Assembly (NCBI GenBank): GCA_029204225.1
Contig: CM055094.1
Span: 7,549,143 to 7,613,142 of the forward strand
Source: Diphasiastrum complanatum
Taxonomy: Eukaryota > Streptophyta > Lycopodiopsida > Lycopodiales > Lycopodiaceae
Direction of reading: 5' to 3'
Length of the DNA stretch: 64,000 nucleotides
The stretch's first letter is position 1; the number at the start of each line of letters is the position of its first letter. A program made the position numbers and the translations under genes. Positions 30,152-39,840 of the stretch are shown piece by piece. A model generated the notes under the pieces. It saw only the letters and a program-made list of their open reading frames with translations, did no database searches and was not told the origin of the DNA.

Positions 30152-30412
30152 GTGCTCTGATACCAAGTTAAGAATGCAACCACAATTGATATAGAGCTAA
30201 GCTATGAAAGCATCACATAAGCAAGACTTAACTCTAGAAAGCAGGAAAGAGAGCTTAAAGAGACTAAAGAGGAGAGAGATCAATATCATAGCTGAATAAC
30301 AAATGACACAGATTCCCTACTTATAGCCTAAAGGAAGCCCTAAAAAGGAAGCTTCCAGTGGCAAGGGCCCAACTGGGAGGGATAATAGTGCGCCCTCCAT
30401 ACCCCTGCCACG
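30152..30412 (-). repeat. Primer site and truncated 5' LTR of element C
   Basis: 30152-30165 reads TGGTATCAGAGCAC on the minus strand; the LTR ends TAACT at 30166. About 247 bp of LTR remain, sharing GGAGGGCGCACTATTATCCC and GATATTGATCTCTCTC with the LTR at 35199; the first part is missing at the junction with hAT sequence. Confidence 0.8.
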
Positions 30413-30429
30413 CTGAGTGAACAGAACTC

Positions 30430-30960
30430 AGGTCCCGGGTAATGATCTTCTTCTCCTGGCAAAGCATCCTGCCTCGTAGCACCTCTCACCTGGGAGGACT
30501 CAACTATTGCAATCTGCTCACAGAGCTCCCTAAATACCCAAGTGTCATCAATGGCAAAAGGGATGCCACACTCGTAAATGAACTGACCAACCAGTCAAGT
30601 GCACCAGGCATGCTACTCTCTCTGCCATCCACAATGATCCAAGTTTGCTGCCTAGGCCTAACCCCTCTTTGTTGTACAAAGGGTGCTCGTGGTCTGGCAC
30701 GCCCTGAGGATGCAACGGATGGGTGAGCTGTGGGTGTGTCTGACCATCCAGCGTCAGGTGCTGGAGGTGTGTCCCCCTCTCTGGTAGGATCTGTCGAAGC
30801 ATGTGGTGCATTTGTTGTTGATGACAACGAGGGATGGGAAGGTCCAGGCTGCCATTGACCCAACATGCTCCTGTTGTGATGGAGGAGGGCCATTGGCCCA
30901 CCCCTTGATATATATCAGAGCTTTACCATCTATGACATTAGACATATTGATCATTCTCAC
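30430..30960 (-). pseudogene. N-terminal linker and DUF659 start of the third hAT lineage
   Basis: Minus-strand reading after a Pro/Ser/His-rich linker gives LVGQFIYECGIPFAIDDTWV, then FRELCEQIAI. This is equivalent to the block LIYELNLPFAITDSEPFRRA of copies 1 and 2. Stops are present. Together with 27845-26470 it forms one broken gene interrupted by LTR element C. Confidence 0.65.
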
Positions 30961-31552
30961 GAGGAATGTGTAGAATATAGATCAGTTTCCATGTTTTTGT
31001 ATCATATACACTCAACACTGTAGTCTGCATTATGTGATTGCTTTCGAGTTTCAATTTTGGTATGCAGCATGTTGAAGCCTAAATACCTTGTTCAAGTAGT
31101 GAATGTACTATGCGTTGTTCAGTTAGTAGTAATTACCATGTTTTGCAATGTATTTGGAATTCTTTATATATCCCACCATAACACATAGATTTAAAAAAAA
31201 TCAAAAAACGTAGAAATGTAGCTTCCGATCCAAAACGCTCCCAGAACCATTTCGGAACGCTCCCGGAACGCAGCACTCCATAACTTGATGCTTCTTAAAT
31301 TACAAGGACCATGTAATTTGTCAGATACTATTGACTGTATCGGCCCTATTTGTGCTGGATATTGTGCACGCTGTACAATTGGCAGTGAAATTGATGGAAA
31401 GCCCTAGTTTACTAGTCATATTGCTAGATAGATATTGCCAGATCCCTAGAAATTGTTGGTCTCCAAAAAGCTAATGAAATTGTTGGAAAGCTTTTAAAAT
31501 TGCCAGATTATAGGGAATTGAGATCCCAAGGAATTGTCATTCCCCAAAAAGC
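30961..31552. other. Intronic DNA with a dispersed repeat
   Basis: No gene seen. 31185-31375 resembles 58495-58735 (shared words TACTATT, TGTATC and GGATATT, and clusters of GAACGC/CCAGAAC), indicating an old dispersed repeat of unknown type. Confidence 0.45.
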
Positions 31553-31554
31553 CC

Positions 31555-32196
31555 AGATGATTCCGATCTCTACATTCATATTTCTGATGAGCCTGACTTA
31601 TCCTCTGAGCCTTCCCCTGATTTACTTCCTGCTACTTGCCATGCTCAGCTTGCCTATGCTACTTGGACAGGGCGTCCTGGTCCTCGCTCCATTCGGTTAC
31701 GTCTGCGTATTACAGATCGAGAGTATATTGCTTTAGTTGATACTGGTAGCACTCATTCTTTTATTAGCAGTTATATCACTAGTCGGATCCGTGCTTCACC
31801 TGTTCCTGCTTCCCAGACTATCACAATTGAGGTTGCCAGTTCTCATTCTTTTCCTAGTTCTCAGATGTTTCAGCGTTTACCATACCGCATTGGAGATTTC
31901 TCTGGACAGGCAGATCTTTACATTATCCCTATGGAGCGTTATGATCTTATCCTTGGTGCTGATTGGTTTGCATCTCTTGGAGCCATTACACTGGACTTGA
32001 CACAGCAGACATTGACATTTGTACATGATGCAGTTACACACTCACTTGTGGGCATTGATTCTCAGGGAGACTTACAGTTGATTACTGGGAAGCAGTTTAT
32101 TCGCAGCCTGCCGAAGGCTCATTGTGCTGCCTTATTATGTGTTCAGCAGGTAGTACCAGTTCCTCCAGTTTCTACACCAGCAGCTGTTCCTCGGTG
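31555..32196 (+). pseudogene. Aspartic protease of gypsy D
   Basis: Reads A-Q-L-A-Y-A-T-W-T-G-R-P-G-P, then the catalytic IALVDTGSTHSF, the R-I-G-D-F-S-G-Q-A-D block and LILGADW. The protease frame stays open to the TGA at about 32197 in front of reverse transcriptase. The frame begins at the truncation point, so no start codon is present. Confidence 0.8.
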
Positions 32197-33365
32197 ATTT
32201 CTGACTTATTACATCAGTATACTTTTGTCTTTTCAAAACCTACGACGCTACCACCATTACGTGACGTGAACCATCATATTGATTTGCGTCCTGGTTCTAC
32301 TCCTCCCTCCCATCCCCCTTATCGTATGTCTCGATCTGAGCGTGATGAGCTTGAGCTCCATATTACTGCCTTGTTAGATCAAGGTCTCATTGTTCCTAGT
32401 CACAGCCCTTTTGGTGCACACATGGATGACCTCTTTGACCAGCTCGGTACCTCTAAAATCTTTTCCAAGATAGACCTTCGTTCTGGATATTACCAAATCA
32501 GGATGCACCCTTCTGACGAACATAAGACTGCTTTCTGTACTCATCTTGGTTTATATGAATTTCGTGTGCTTCCTTTTGGTGTTACTAATGGCCCTCCTAC
32601 GTTCCAGAATGTGATGAATAACGTCTTACGTCCGCTTCTTGGTCATTGTGTCTTGGTTTATTTTGATGATATTCTTATTTTTAGTCAGTCTCTTGCTGAG
32701 CATGTTTCCCATCTTTCCTCGGTCTTTCAGTTACTTGTACACCACCAGTTATTTGCTAAGTTGTCTAAATGTTCTTTTGTTGTTTCTGAGATCGAGTTTC
32801 TTGGTTTTCTTATTTGTGATGCTCACATTCGTCTGGACCCTCATAAGGTTCAGGCCATCTAGGATTGGCCTATACCTACTGATATTCATCATGTTCGTAT
32901 GTTTCTTGGGTTAGCCACTCACCTTCGTCATCCAGTTCCTCATTTTGCCACTATCGCAGCTCCTCTTCATGCACTTTTGAAGAAGTCTAGTACTTTTCTG
33001 TGGACTCCTGATTGTCAGACAGCGTTTGATACTCTTCGTCGTGCTATTGTTGATGCTGCCGTTATGTGTTTACCACAGTTTGATCAGAAGTTTCTTGTTG
33101 AGACTGATGCTAGTAATGTTGGTTTGGGTGCTTTACTTCGCCAGTCACAATGTATTATTGCTTATGAGTCGCGTCGTCTTCGCTCTTATGAGCAACGTTA
33201 TTCTGTGCATGAGAAAGAGCTTCTTGCTATTATCTATGCTCTTAAGAAGTGGCGTCATTATCTGTATCGAGTCCCATTTGACATTATTACTAATCACCAG
33301 TCTTTACGTTATCTGTTCTCTCAACGTGACCTTAGTGATCGTCAATTTCGTTGGTTGCAGATGTT
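32197..33365 (+). pseudogene. Reverse transcriptase and RNase H of gypsy D
   Basis: RT blocks are seen: LPPLRDVNHHIDL, then directly from SPFGA to [10 protein letters not shown]. About 30 residues including K-K-D-G-T-K-R-L-C-I-D-Y-R are lost (compare the element at 39841). The polymerase site YFDD is intact. A TAG at 32860 replaces a Gln codon. RNase H starts FLVETDASNVGLGALLRQ and continues to the TNHQSLRYLF block, where a usual Asp is Asn. At 33366 the frame is broken by a copia insertion. Confidence 0.85.
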
Positions 33366-33592
33366 GGAACAGGCTCCTCACCTGTCACAAGCTTCCAACA
33401 TTCTTTGTCTTCAAGAATGTTCTTGATCTTGAATTTCCATATGCTAAAGTTAGTGCCATCAAGCTGGCTGGCTTCACTCAGCATGCTCTCTGCAAGACTA
33501 GACATAGCTGGATAGAAATAAAACACAAAAGGCAAACTGGGGTTTTCACCCAACTAGGGTATGCAGCCACTTGCTCAATAACCCTCAGCTCC
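33366..33592 (-). mobile_element. Ty1/copia gag N-terminus inserted in gypsy RNase H
   Basis: On the minus strand this 230-bp segment reads SLAESMLSEASQLDGTNFSI, W-K-F-K-I-K-N-I-L and then CWKLVTGEE. That is the typical N-terminal Gag domain of plant copia elements (DUF4219/UBN2 type), preceded by its untranslated leader. It exactly replaces the junction in RNase H, with gypsy sequence resuming at Y-R-P-G-R-A-N-T. There are no LTRs, so it is a captured fragment rather than a whole element. Confidence 0.75.
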
Positions 33593-34667
33593 ATATCGTA
33601 TCGTCCTGGTCGTGCTAACACTGCTGTTGATGCATTATCTCGTCTTCCAGCTTTGTTAAATACACTCGTTTCTACTATTCCTCCATGGTTTGATGCTCTA
33701 CCTACAGCATACCTTACATGTTCTGATTTTCATGATGTTTATAGTTCTGCCCCACCTGTTTCGTCCAGTCCTCATCAGGTTTACTCCATTATTGACAATC
33801 ATCTTTATCATTATGATTCTCTTTGTATCCCTAGTTCTTTGGGTATCCGTTCCCAGTTGTTGTCGATGCTCATTCCTCTCCTGTTGGGGGTCACTTTGGT
33901 TTTCAGAAGTCTTATGCTCGTCTCAAAGACCATTTCTATTGGCCCTCTCTTCGATCTGAGCTTGTTGTACTTATTCGTACCTGCACTTTCTGTCTTCGTG
34001 ATAAGTACTCCCGTTCTAAATCTGCTGGTTTGCTCCAGAGTTGGCCTATTCCTCATTGCCAGTGGACTGATACATCTATGGACTTTATCCTTGGCCTTCC
34101 CCATACCCAGCGTGGTCACGATTCATGTATGGTGGTAGTTGACAGGTTCTCGAAACAGGCACATTTTATCCCAGTTCGCAGTACTATCACAGCAGAGCAG
34201 TGTGCACGTTTGTTCCTATCAGAGATTTTCCGCCTGCACGGATTTCCTCGTACTATCCTTTCTGATCGGGATAGTAAGTTTACATCTATATTCTGGACAG
34301 AGCTTATCATTCTACTTCTGATGGGCAGTCTGAGGTCCTTAACAGGATCCTTGAGGATTATTTACGCCATTTTGTTACTCCTTCAGGGAAGGATTGGGAT
34401 CAGCATTTACGTTTAGCAGAGTATAGGTAAAATAGCTCGGTTAGTACCAGCACAGGTGTCTCTCCATTTTTATCATCTCATGGCTATGCACCTCTTTTAC
34501 CTGGCATTCCTCTTCCTCCTGAGGATACACCTGTTATACTTGCATCTTTTCTATCAGGTGCTCGAGAGCTTATTACTCGGGCCAGTTCTCATTTACAGCA
34601 TGTTCAGCAGCGTTATCAGACCTCAGTTGATCGTCACCGCCGCCATGTTGAGTGTCAGCTTGGAGAT
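33593..34667 (+). pseudogene. RNase H end and integrase of gypsy D
   Basis: Y-R-P-G-R-A-N-T-A-V-D-A-L-S-R closes RNase H. The integrase zinc-binding part (GGHFGF homologue, C-T-F-C) is followed by WTDTSMDFILGLP with the first catalytic Asp, FSKQAHFIPV, and DRDSKFTSIFW with the second Asp. A deletion after F-W-T-E-L removes part of the segment before the catalytic Glu (the intact form is in the element at 39841). Frameshifts are frequent. Confidence 0.8.
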
Positions 34668-35153
34668 ATGGTTTATCTACACTTACGGTTTGCACGTCAT
34701 CATTTTGTCCAGGGCCATGCTTCTACTGAGAAGCTTGCACCACGTTATTATGGGCCTTATCGCATTGTGGAGGTTCTTAGTCCAGTTACATATCGTTTAC
34801 AGCTTCCTGCTTCCACACGCGCCTGTGATGTATTCCATGTCAGTTTATTACGTGCTGCTATTGAGGATGACGCTCCTTGTGATGCTGAGTTTCCTACTGC
34901 TCCAAAGTTATTTCCATTTTTACCTGCTGCTATATTACAGGTCCATGTATACCATAGTCGACGCCGCCGGCAGATTCAGTTTTTGGTCCAGTGGGATGGT
35001 CGTCCTATTGAGGAGGCTACATGGGAGCCTATTGATGTGTTTTATCATACACCATTACTTGCGGATCAGGCTCGTGCTCTTGCTGCACTTGTTGATTCCT
35101 CTACATCAGATGTTCCTCCAGCTGTTGATGCACCAGGGCTTGCTGCTACTTGA
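34668..35153 (+). CDS. Integrase C-terminus and chromodomain of gypsy D
   Basis: Open frame of 161 codons: L-A-P-R-Y-Y-G-P-Y-R-I then VTYRLQLPASTRACDVFHVS (the GPY/F integrase module). A chromodomain follows (VHVYHSRRRRQIQFLVQWDG, then EEATWEPI). Chromodomains tether integration to heterochromatin histone marks. It ends in a Ser/Pro/Ala-rich tail at a TGA (35151-35153), shortly before the purine tract and LTR. Confidence 0.85.
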   Translation: MVYLHLRFARHHFVQGHASTEKLAPRYYGPYRIVEVLSPVTYRLQLPASTRACDVFHVSLLRAAIEDDAPCDAEFPTAPKLFPFLPAAILQVHVYHSRRRRQIQFLVQWDGRPIEEATWEPIDVFYHTPLLADQARALAALVDSSTSDVPPAVDAPGLAAT

Positions 35154-35198
35154 TCCGGTTATCTTTTCGGCAGTTGGGTCTTTTTTTGTGTCGGGGAG

Positions 35199-35516
35199 AG
35201 TTATGGACTCGGCTCATTACATTCGCCGCGTCCATTTACATTTACAGTTACTTTACTTTATGCATAAGCAGGCCTTGGGCCCTTTTTTATTCATTAGTGA
35301 CATTCAGACTATATGGTTGGCCTTTGGCCTTATTATTCATTATTAGGCCATTTGGACATATTATTGGAGAGTGGGGGCCTTCTTGGAGGGCGCACTATTA
35401 TCCCTGCCGGTTGGGCCCTAGCCACTAGAAGCTTCCTTTTAGGGCTTCCTCTTGGCTATAAGTAGGGAAATTGTGTCATTTGTCATTCAGCTGATGATAT
35501 TGATCTCTCTCATTTT
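35199..35516 (+). repeat. 3' LTR of gypsy D, truncated
   Basis: Preceded by the purine-rich GTGTCGGGGAG. Begins AGTTATGGACTCGGCTCATT and runs to GATATTGATCTCTCTC; about 130 bp at the end (present at 3711-3845 and 30166-30290) are missing. Confidence 0.85.
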
Positions 35517-35807
35517 TTATAGAAACCAAAGATGGACATGGATGAAAAACAATTTCTTGTGTGGCAGCCTTTGATCTGTTTCTCTTCTTTGTGTGTATAA
35601 GGGGAAAGGTACTTCAATTTCTCTCGCATGGGAAGGCTGTAGAACCCTGTGTAACGATTCTAATGGCTAGATATTGTAGCTCAGGTGTGGCTGATCCATG
35701 TGATTCCCACCACTAACTTCTGTGAAGCCAATCGTGCAAGTGATATAAACTATATTGGTCAAAAACCACTAGCATCAATACTGCGTAGGAAAATAGAGTC
35801 ATAGATT

Positions 35808-36440
35808 TTAGTAACTACAAAGTTTATTGAAGGCCTCCTTCAAGTGTCTGACCAACCATATTTGACCCATTTCTCTCTTATTACTAGCAACTAGTTCCCA
35901 AGAATAGTTGCTTCCTCTCAAGTCGGCCACTCTCAAAGTCTCGTAAGGTACAGGCTTGCAAGTAGGCCCACCAACCTCTCCTACAATCTGCAAAAAATCT
36001 TGATAAGACTAAAAGGAATGGCTTTTGCATAGAAGAACGGCCTACATGCAACACTAAATTTGTCTCTTTGCTTGACGCCCTAGCTTCCTTACACTTGTTG
36101 TTGAGAGCCTGAATTGGCCATTCTCCCCCTCTTGCTTGAGCCCCCATGCTCAATCGATGTTTGAGCATCCACCATTCCTTGCTCCACTTCTTCTACAAGA
36201 TCCACCATTTGTGACTCAAATTGTAATTTTTGCTTCACAGTTAGTGGTGCCTTTGTAGATGCTTTCCCACCCTTCCCACTATTGTCCAATAAATGAGCAA
36301 CAATTCTTTGCACCCCGCCTTGACACAAATGGTCACATAACTTACATTGAACTTTCTTCATCCCTGATCCTCCCAATGATTTTCCAGCCTCCCCTAAGAT
36401 CATTACATTTGCCCATGCCTCTAACCTTGCCTTAGGCATT
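35808..36440 (-). pseudogene. hAT transposase N-terminus, fourth lineage
   Basis: From ATG about 36439: MPKARLEAWANV, then a BED finger VQCKLCDHLCQGGVQRIVAH with C-x-x-C. An acidic linker follows. Then, in shifting frames, come a F-F-Y-A-K-A-I-P-F block and V-P-Y-E-T-L-R. The order BED, linker, F-Y-A-x-x-I-P-F, Y-E-x-L-R is that of plant hAT-like genes with DUF659. The catalytic and dimerisation regions are absent. It is unrelated at sequence level to copies 1 and 2. Confidence 0.7.
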
Positions 36441-37200
36441 GTAAACTTGAAACTAAATGAAAAACCTGAATAAATGTTGAAAAACAGCATCCTGCTGCAA
36501 ATTCAAACGCAAGCAATAAAAGTACTGATTGCCCAAGTATCCAATCCACCTAGTCTATTCGACAATGCTGCAAACTTTCAAAGGGGATGGATAAGTGACA
36601 ATCAGTCAAAGAAAGGTATAAAAGAATGTGAAAAATCTGAACAGGCAAATATATCTCACAAATAGCTTGATTTTTAGCTTGACTTGAAGCTACCATTAGC
36701 TTCGGAATGGGCCAAAACCCTTACCTGCAAATTTTCACTGCTCTTGGAGCTCAAATGATAAAGTTTTGCAGAAACTCTTCTCCAATGTGCACTGCCTTCT
36801 CCGACTCTGCTGCTAAAATTTTGGTGGGCTGACCTCGTAGGGCACGGCACTGCCAATTAGGTGGCCTGGTTTTTGAGTAAAATAGCTCAAAAAAAAGGTT
36901 GAAAAGAGACCGTTTGAAACAAGTATCAAACGGCCGCGTTTGGAAGGTCTTCCAAAACGGTCAGTTGCAACTGTGGATGTGATTCAGTGCTTACAGGATG
37001 GAGAGCATCAAATACTTTTTGGTAAGTAGCTCCCAAGTACCACTTTGAATGACAAACTAGTTTTTCAAATTCACATTCAAGTTAGCATTCAATATACCCA
37101 AGATTTAAGAAATCTTGCACCACCAAATATGGATTATGTATGTAGTACAAGCAGGTATAGTTAACCAATAAAGTTCTCAAAATACTTATAAATTGCTCAC
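36441..37200. other. hAT 5' region and short palindromes in intron 7
   Basis: On the minus strand an open stretch ending SSKSSENLQ with donor CAG|GTAAGG (36726) could be a leader exon of the adjacent hAT gene. At 36909-36960 two short perfect inverted repeats occur (CCGTTTGA/TCAAACGG and TTTGGAAG/CTTCCAAA). They may mark a transposon end. Nothing else is seen. Confidence 0.4.
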
Positions 37201-37404
37201 CTGACTATAATATGGAGCAGCATTAGAAGATCCTGGTTTTTCTAAATATCCAGCAGAAACCAACATAGTAGCAATGTTACTGTTGTCTGGCTCCGTCACC
37301 GTGCCAGCTGTTGCAGTAGTAATGGTTCCAGGTAATTTTGGAACGTTAACACTTTCAGCTTGATCTTTTCCAGTGTAAGAATCTGAAATATCCCATGAAT
37401 TTAC
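37201..37404 (-). CDS. DNAI4: DNAI4-like exon 7
   Basis: 204 nt between acceptor TGACAG and donor CAG|GTGAGC, phase 0 both sides. Reads VNSWDISDSYTGKDQAESVN, then IATMLVSAGYLEKPG. The VNSWDI-DS block is a conserved WDR78/IC138 feature. No stops. Confidence 0.8.
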
Positions 37405-37485
37405 CTGTCAAAATATAAATAAGTGACTTCACATTGATTCAAGTCCAGATTATTTGCAGCAAGAATAGCTGAAAAAGGTTTCAAC

Positions 37486-37599
37486 CTGGCATGCTTCAGA
37501 TTGTGAGGGCACAGCAGATAATTGAGACTCTTTTGATTTTTGAAGGCTCATCAAAGTTTGTGCAGCAGAATCACTATAATTATCGCTACCAATTTTATC
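37486..37599 (-). CDS. DNAI4: DNAI4-like exon 6
   Basis: 114 nt, acceptor ATCACAG, donor CAG|GTTGAA, phase 0. Reads DKIGSDNYSDSAAQTLMSLQ and then Ser/Gln-rich low-complexity sequence. It is in the variable linker between conserved blocks, so assignment rests on phase and splice sites. Confidence 0.7.
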
Positions 37600-37821
37600 C
37601 TGTGATATACAAAAGCAATAATCACAACCCAAATCTTCTCAAATGGATTCCAGGCAATGGCAAGGATTTTCCATCCACATTCCAGCTCATGTTTAAAACT
37701 TTAAATTGAGTAGAGATAACCAAGGTAGACCCCAATCTATGATAATTGAGCACATATCAGTTTACAAAACATAGGCATTAGAAATTTAGAATATAGGAGC
37801 CATAGCCCACGTCTCTCATAC

Positions 37822-37958
37822 CTGCAGGAGTTTTGTATAATGCAAGTTTCGTTCCAGCACTTGCTTGAGATTGCTATATGCATTTGACACACTATTTCCC
37901 CACAAATCTAGCAGCACAAAAGTATCGGTTTCTTTCAGAGTCACAGTGGCCATCTTCT
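37822..37958 (-). CDS. DNAI4: DNAI4-like exon 5
   Basis: Donor CAG|GTATGA at 37822. The acceptor that keeps frame with exon 4 is TTTAG before 37958; a stronger-looking GCAG before 37965 would shift the frame. Reads MATVTLKETDTFVLLDLWGN and then a helical stretch SNLKQVLERNLHYTKLLQ. L-x-E-T-x-T-x-x-L-L-D-L is a hallmark of this dynein intermediate chain. Confidence 0.75.
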
Positions 37959-38311
37959 CTAAACCCTGCATCACAGCAGATAAACAGACAGCTGCCAGAG
38001 TAGTTTTAATCCACACCAATGTATATCATACTAGTTAACTAGCCACGCCTGAAAATTCATGAGCGTGAGTATTATGAAATGACAAACTTTAGCACAAAAA
38101 AGCAAATCTTGAAGAAAAGCAATCTTCAAAGTTTCTGAAAAGAAAAGCACTGGCTAATGAAATATATAAGCATTATCTATGAATCTCAAAGCACGTTCAG
38201 AATACTTGAAAATCTGTTGTTGGCAGAATAGCTACTAAAGTAGAAACTGAACTACAGGAACTGCATGGATTCAGATTGAGCTGCAACTTAGGAGCTTCCA
38301 AATTTGGTCAC

Positions 38312-38511
38312 CTCTTCTGATTGCAGGTGGTGGTACACCTGCCGTTACAACGGTGACCCGTTTTTGTTCTGGGGTTCTATCAGCTGGAGCAGAAGTAGCA
38401 CCGCCTTGTGTAGCAACAATGCTACCTCTCTTTGCAAGATTCACATCTGTTTCATCTTTCTGAAGTCCATCTTCCACATCAAATGTTTCAGGTGTGATGC
38501 TTCCCATGCTG
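38312..38511 (-). CDS. DNAI4: DNAI4-like exon 4
   Basis: 200 nt. Acceptor TTGCAG, donor GAG|GTGACC; enters in phase 2 and leaves in phase 1, matching its neighbours. Reads SSMGSITPETFDVEDGLQKD, KRGSIVATQGG and TPEQKRVTVVTAGVPPPAI. An alternative donor at GCAG|GTGTAC would also keep the phase and shorten it by about 20 nt. Confidence 0.7.
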
Positions 38512-38716
38512 CTGCAATACCCAACTCGGCTGACGCAGTAAAAGAAAGCAAAGATAAAATATAGAATCCAATAAAATGGAAAGAAATTAATCAAGAAATA
38601 AATGAAAATAAATTGACAGTCTGAAAACCACATCTACATACATGACGAACACACAACATGTTTTCTTAAAAGAGGAGTTACGGACCAGATATTGTCACAA
38701 GCCAAGAAAATGGTAC

Positions 38717-38886
38717 CTTAGAGAAGAAACTCGTTCGGACTCCGGTGAAAAGTGATCTGGTGGCGCCTGCAACAATTTCTCATGCAAAACCGTCGGCCTC
38801 AATGACACCAAAGGTTTTGGTGTCACATCTTTCCCATTTTCATCAAACACCTGCCCTATAACCTTATCATTATTTTGAAAGAAGCT
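38717..38886 (-). CDS. DNAI4: DNAI4-like exon 3 (VFDENGKDVTP motif)
   Basis: 170 nt. Acceptor GCTACAG, donor AAG|GTACCA. Reads SFFQNNDKVIGQVFDENGKD, V-T-P-K-P-L, then PDHFSPESERVSSL. V-F-D-x-N-G-x-D-V-T-P-x-P-L is the clearest signature of the WDR78/IC138 family and the main reason for the gene call. Confidence 0.85.
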
Positions 38887-39146
38887 CTGTAGCAAACGAC
38901 TAAAATGGAACAGGAGCCATGTGCTCCCATTCAGGATTCTCCAGGGCCATCATGGAATCTATGCTACAATTCCCCCCACAAGCTTATTATAAGGATTGAA
39001 TAATGTTCATTATACCAACAAGACATAAAAAGCAGAGAGTGTAATTCTCAGTTCATTGACTCAGCGCACACAAAGAATAACATTCAAAACTTTGGTATAA
39101 AAAAATGGACCAAACACTTCAAGTAGTCTGTTGCTAGATTATGTAC

Positions 39147-39240
39147 CTGAATAATCTCAGGCTCCAAATTCTCTGCACCTGCTTTCACAGCTTTGCGACC
39201 TCGACCACGACGTCCTGTCCTGCCACTTCTTGCACTTCGT
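39147..39240 (-). CDS. DNAI4: DNAI4-like exon 2 (basic)
   Basis: 94 nt. Acceptor TTGTGCAG, donor CAG|GTACAT. Takes one base to complete the Arg codon left by exon 1 and ends in phase 0. Reads RSARSGRTGRRGRGRKAVKA and then ENLEPEIIQ: an Arg/Gly-rich basic segment. Confidence 0.75.
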
Positions 39241-39840
39241 CTGCACAATAATTATCACTTTGATTGGCTCAATATTAAGCGACATTTTTTTTTAAAAAAA
39301 AGAATCCAACTGATAAACATATATGATTGCAAATTCTAATTAATGGTCCAACTTGGAAAGAGCACAATTTTGTGAACTTCCATAGTTCTTGAATCGTGCT
39401 CTTGAATAAAGAGACATTTAGCATTAAGATGAATATGAAACAATTATATGGTGCTTTTCAACCTCCAAATCAAGTGGCACAATAAACTTCAAGAAACAAG
39501 CCAATCATCTCTAAGGTGATTATATACACAAGATAAAGGAGACCTCTAAGGAACGATTAATTGTCTTTTAAGATTTTAGCACTCAGAAGATGGTATTATT
39601 GTAAAGATTCAAATCATGGGGAAATGTGAGATCATACAAACATGTAGACTAGTCTTCTTCGCATACTCCTTAAAAAAAGCCAGTAAATCCACAAAATCAT
39701 GGATCCACAATGAACAAACTTTGAGAGCTATGGGAAAATATACACAAAATGACGCAAACATAGAGAAAGACAACAAATGTATAAATTGGAAAACGTTGAA
39801 AAGCTAAACTGAATGTAATGTTATGTCGATGCTAAATGAA
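39241..39840. other. Intron 1, exon-proximal part, no feature
   Basis: AT-rich intron sequence between exon 2 and gypsy element E; I see no gene or repeat in it. Intron 1 as a whole spans 39241-59640. Confidence 0.6.

Larger units (their letters stand above)
27846..30412 (-). mobile_element. Gag-only LTR retrotransposon C (5' LTR to gag tail)
   Basis: Read on the minus strand: truncated 5' LTR (30412-30166), primer site, a leader with GCGCTGGACAGC-type repeats, and one gag-like frame ending at 27849. LTR and leader are the same family as gypsy element A, while the protein matches the gag-only element B. There is no pol and no 3' LTR. It sits inside the third hAT lineage, whose parts flank it on both sides in the same orientation. 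Confidence 0.75.
31553..35516 (+). mobile_element. Ty3/gypsy chromovirus D, 5'-truncated, with 3' LTR
   Basis: Runs from the gag-protease linker through protease, reverse transcriptase, RNase H, integrase and a chromodomain to a partial 3' LTR (35199-35516). The gene order and chromodomain place it in the chromovirus branch of Ty3/gypsy. gag, leader and 5' LTR are missing. It carries an internal RT deletion, a foreign copia segment in RNase H, and several stops. Confidence 0.9.
5971..37200 (-). other. Intron 7 of the DNAI4-like gene, 31.2 kb, transposon-filled
   Basis: Bounded by donor CAG|GTGAGC at 37200 and acceptor CCACAG at 5971. It contains a complete gag-only LTR element, two stacked hAT elements, fragments of two further hAT lineages, a second gag-only element, a chromodomain gypsy and an unidentified two-exon segment. 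The boundaries are supported by phase and by homologous protein blocks on both sides; small extra exons within it cannot be excluded. Confidence 0.7.
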
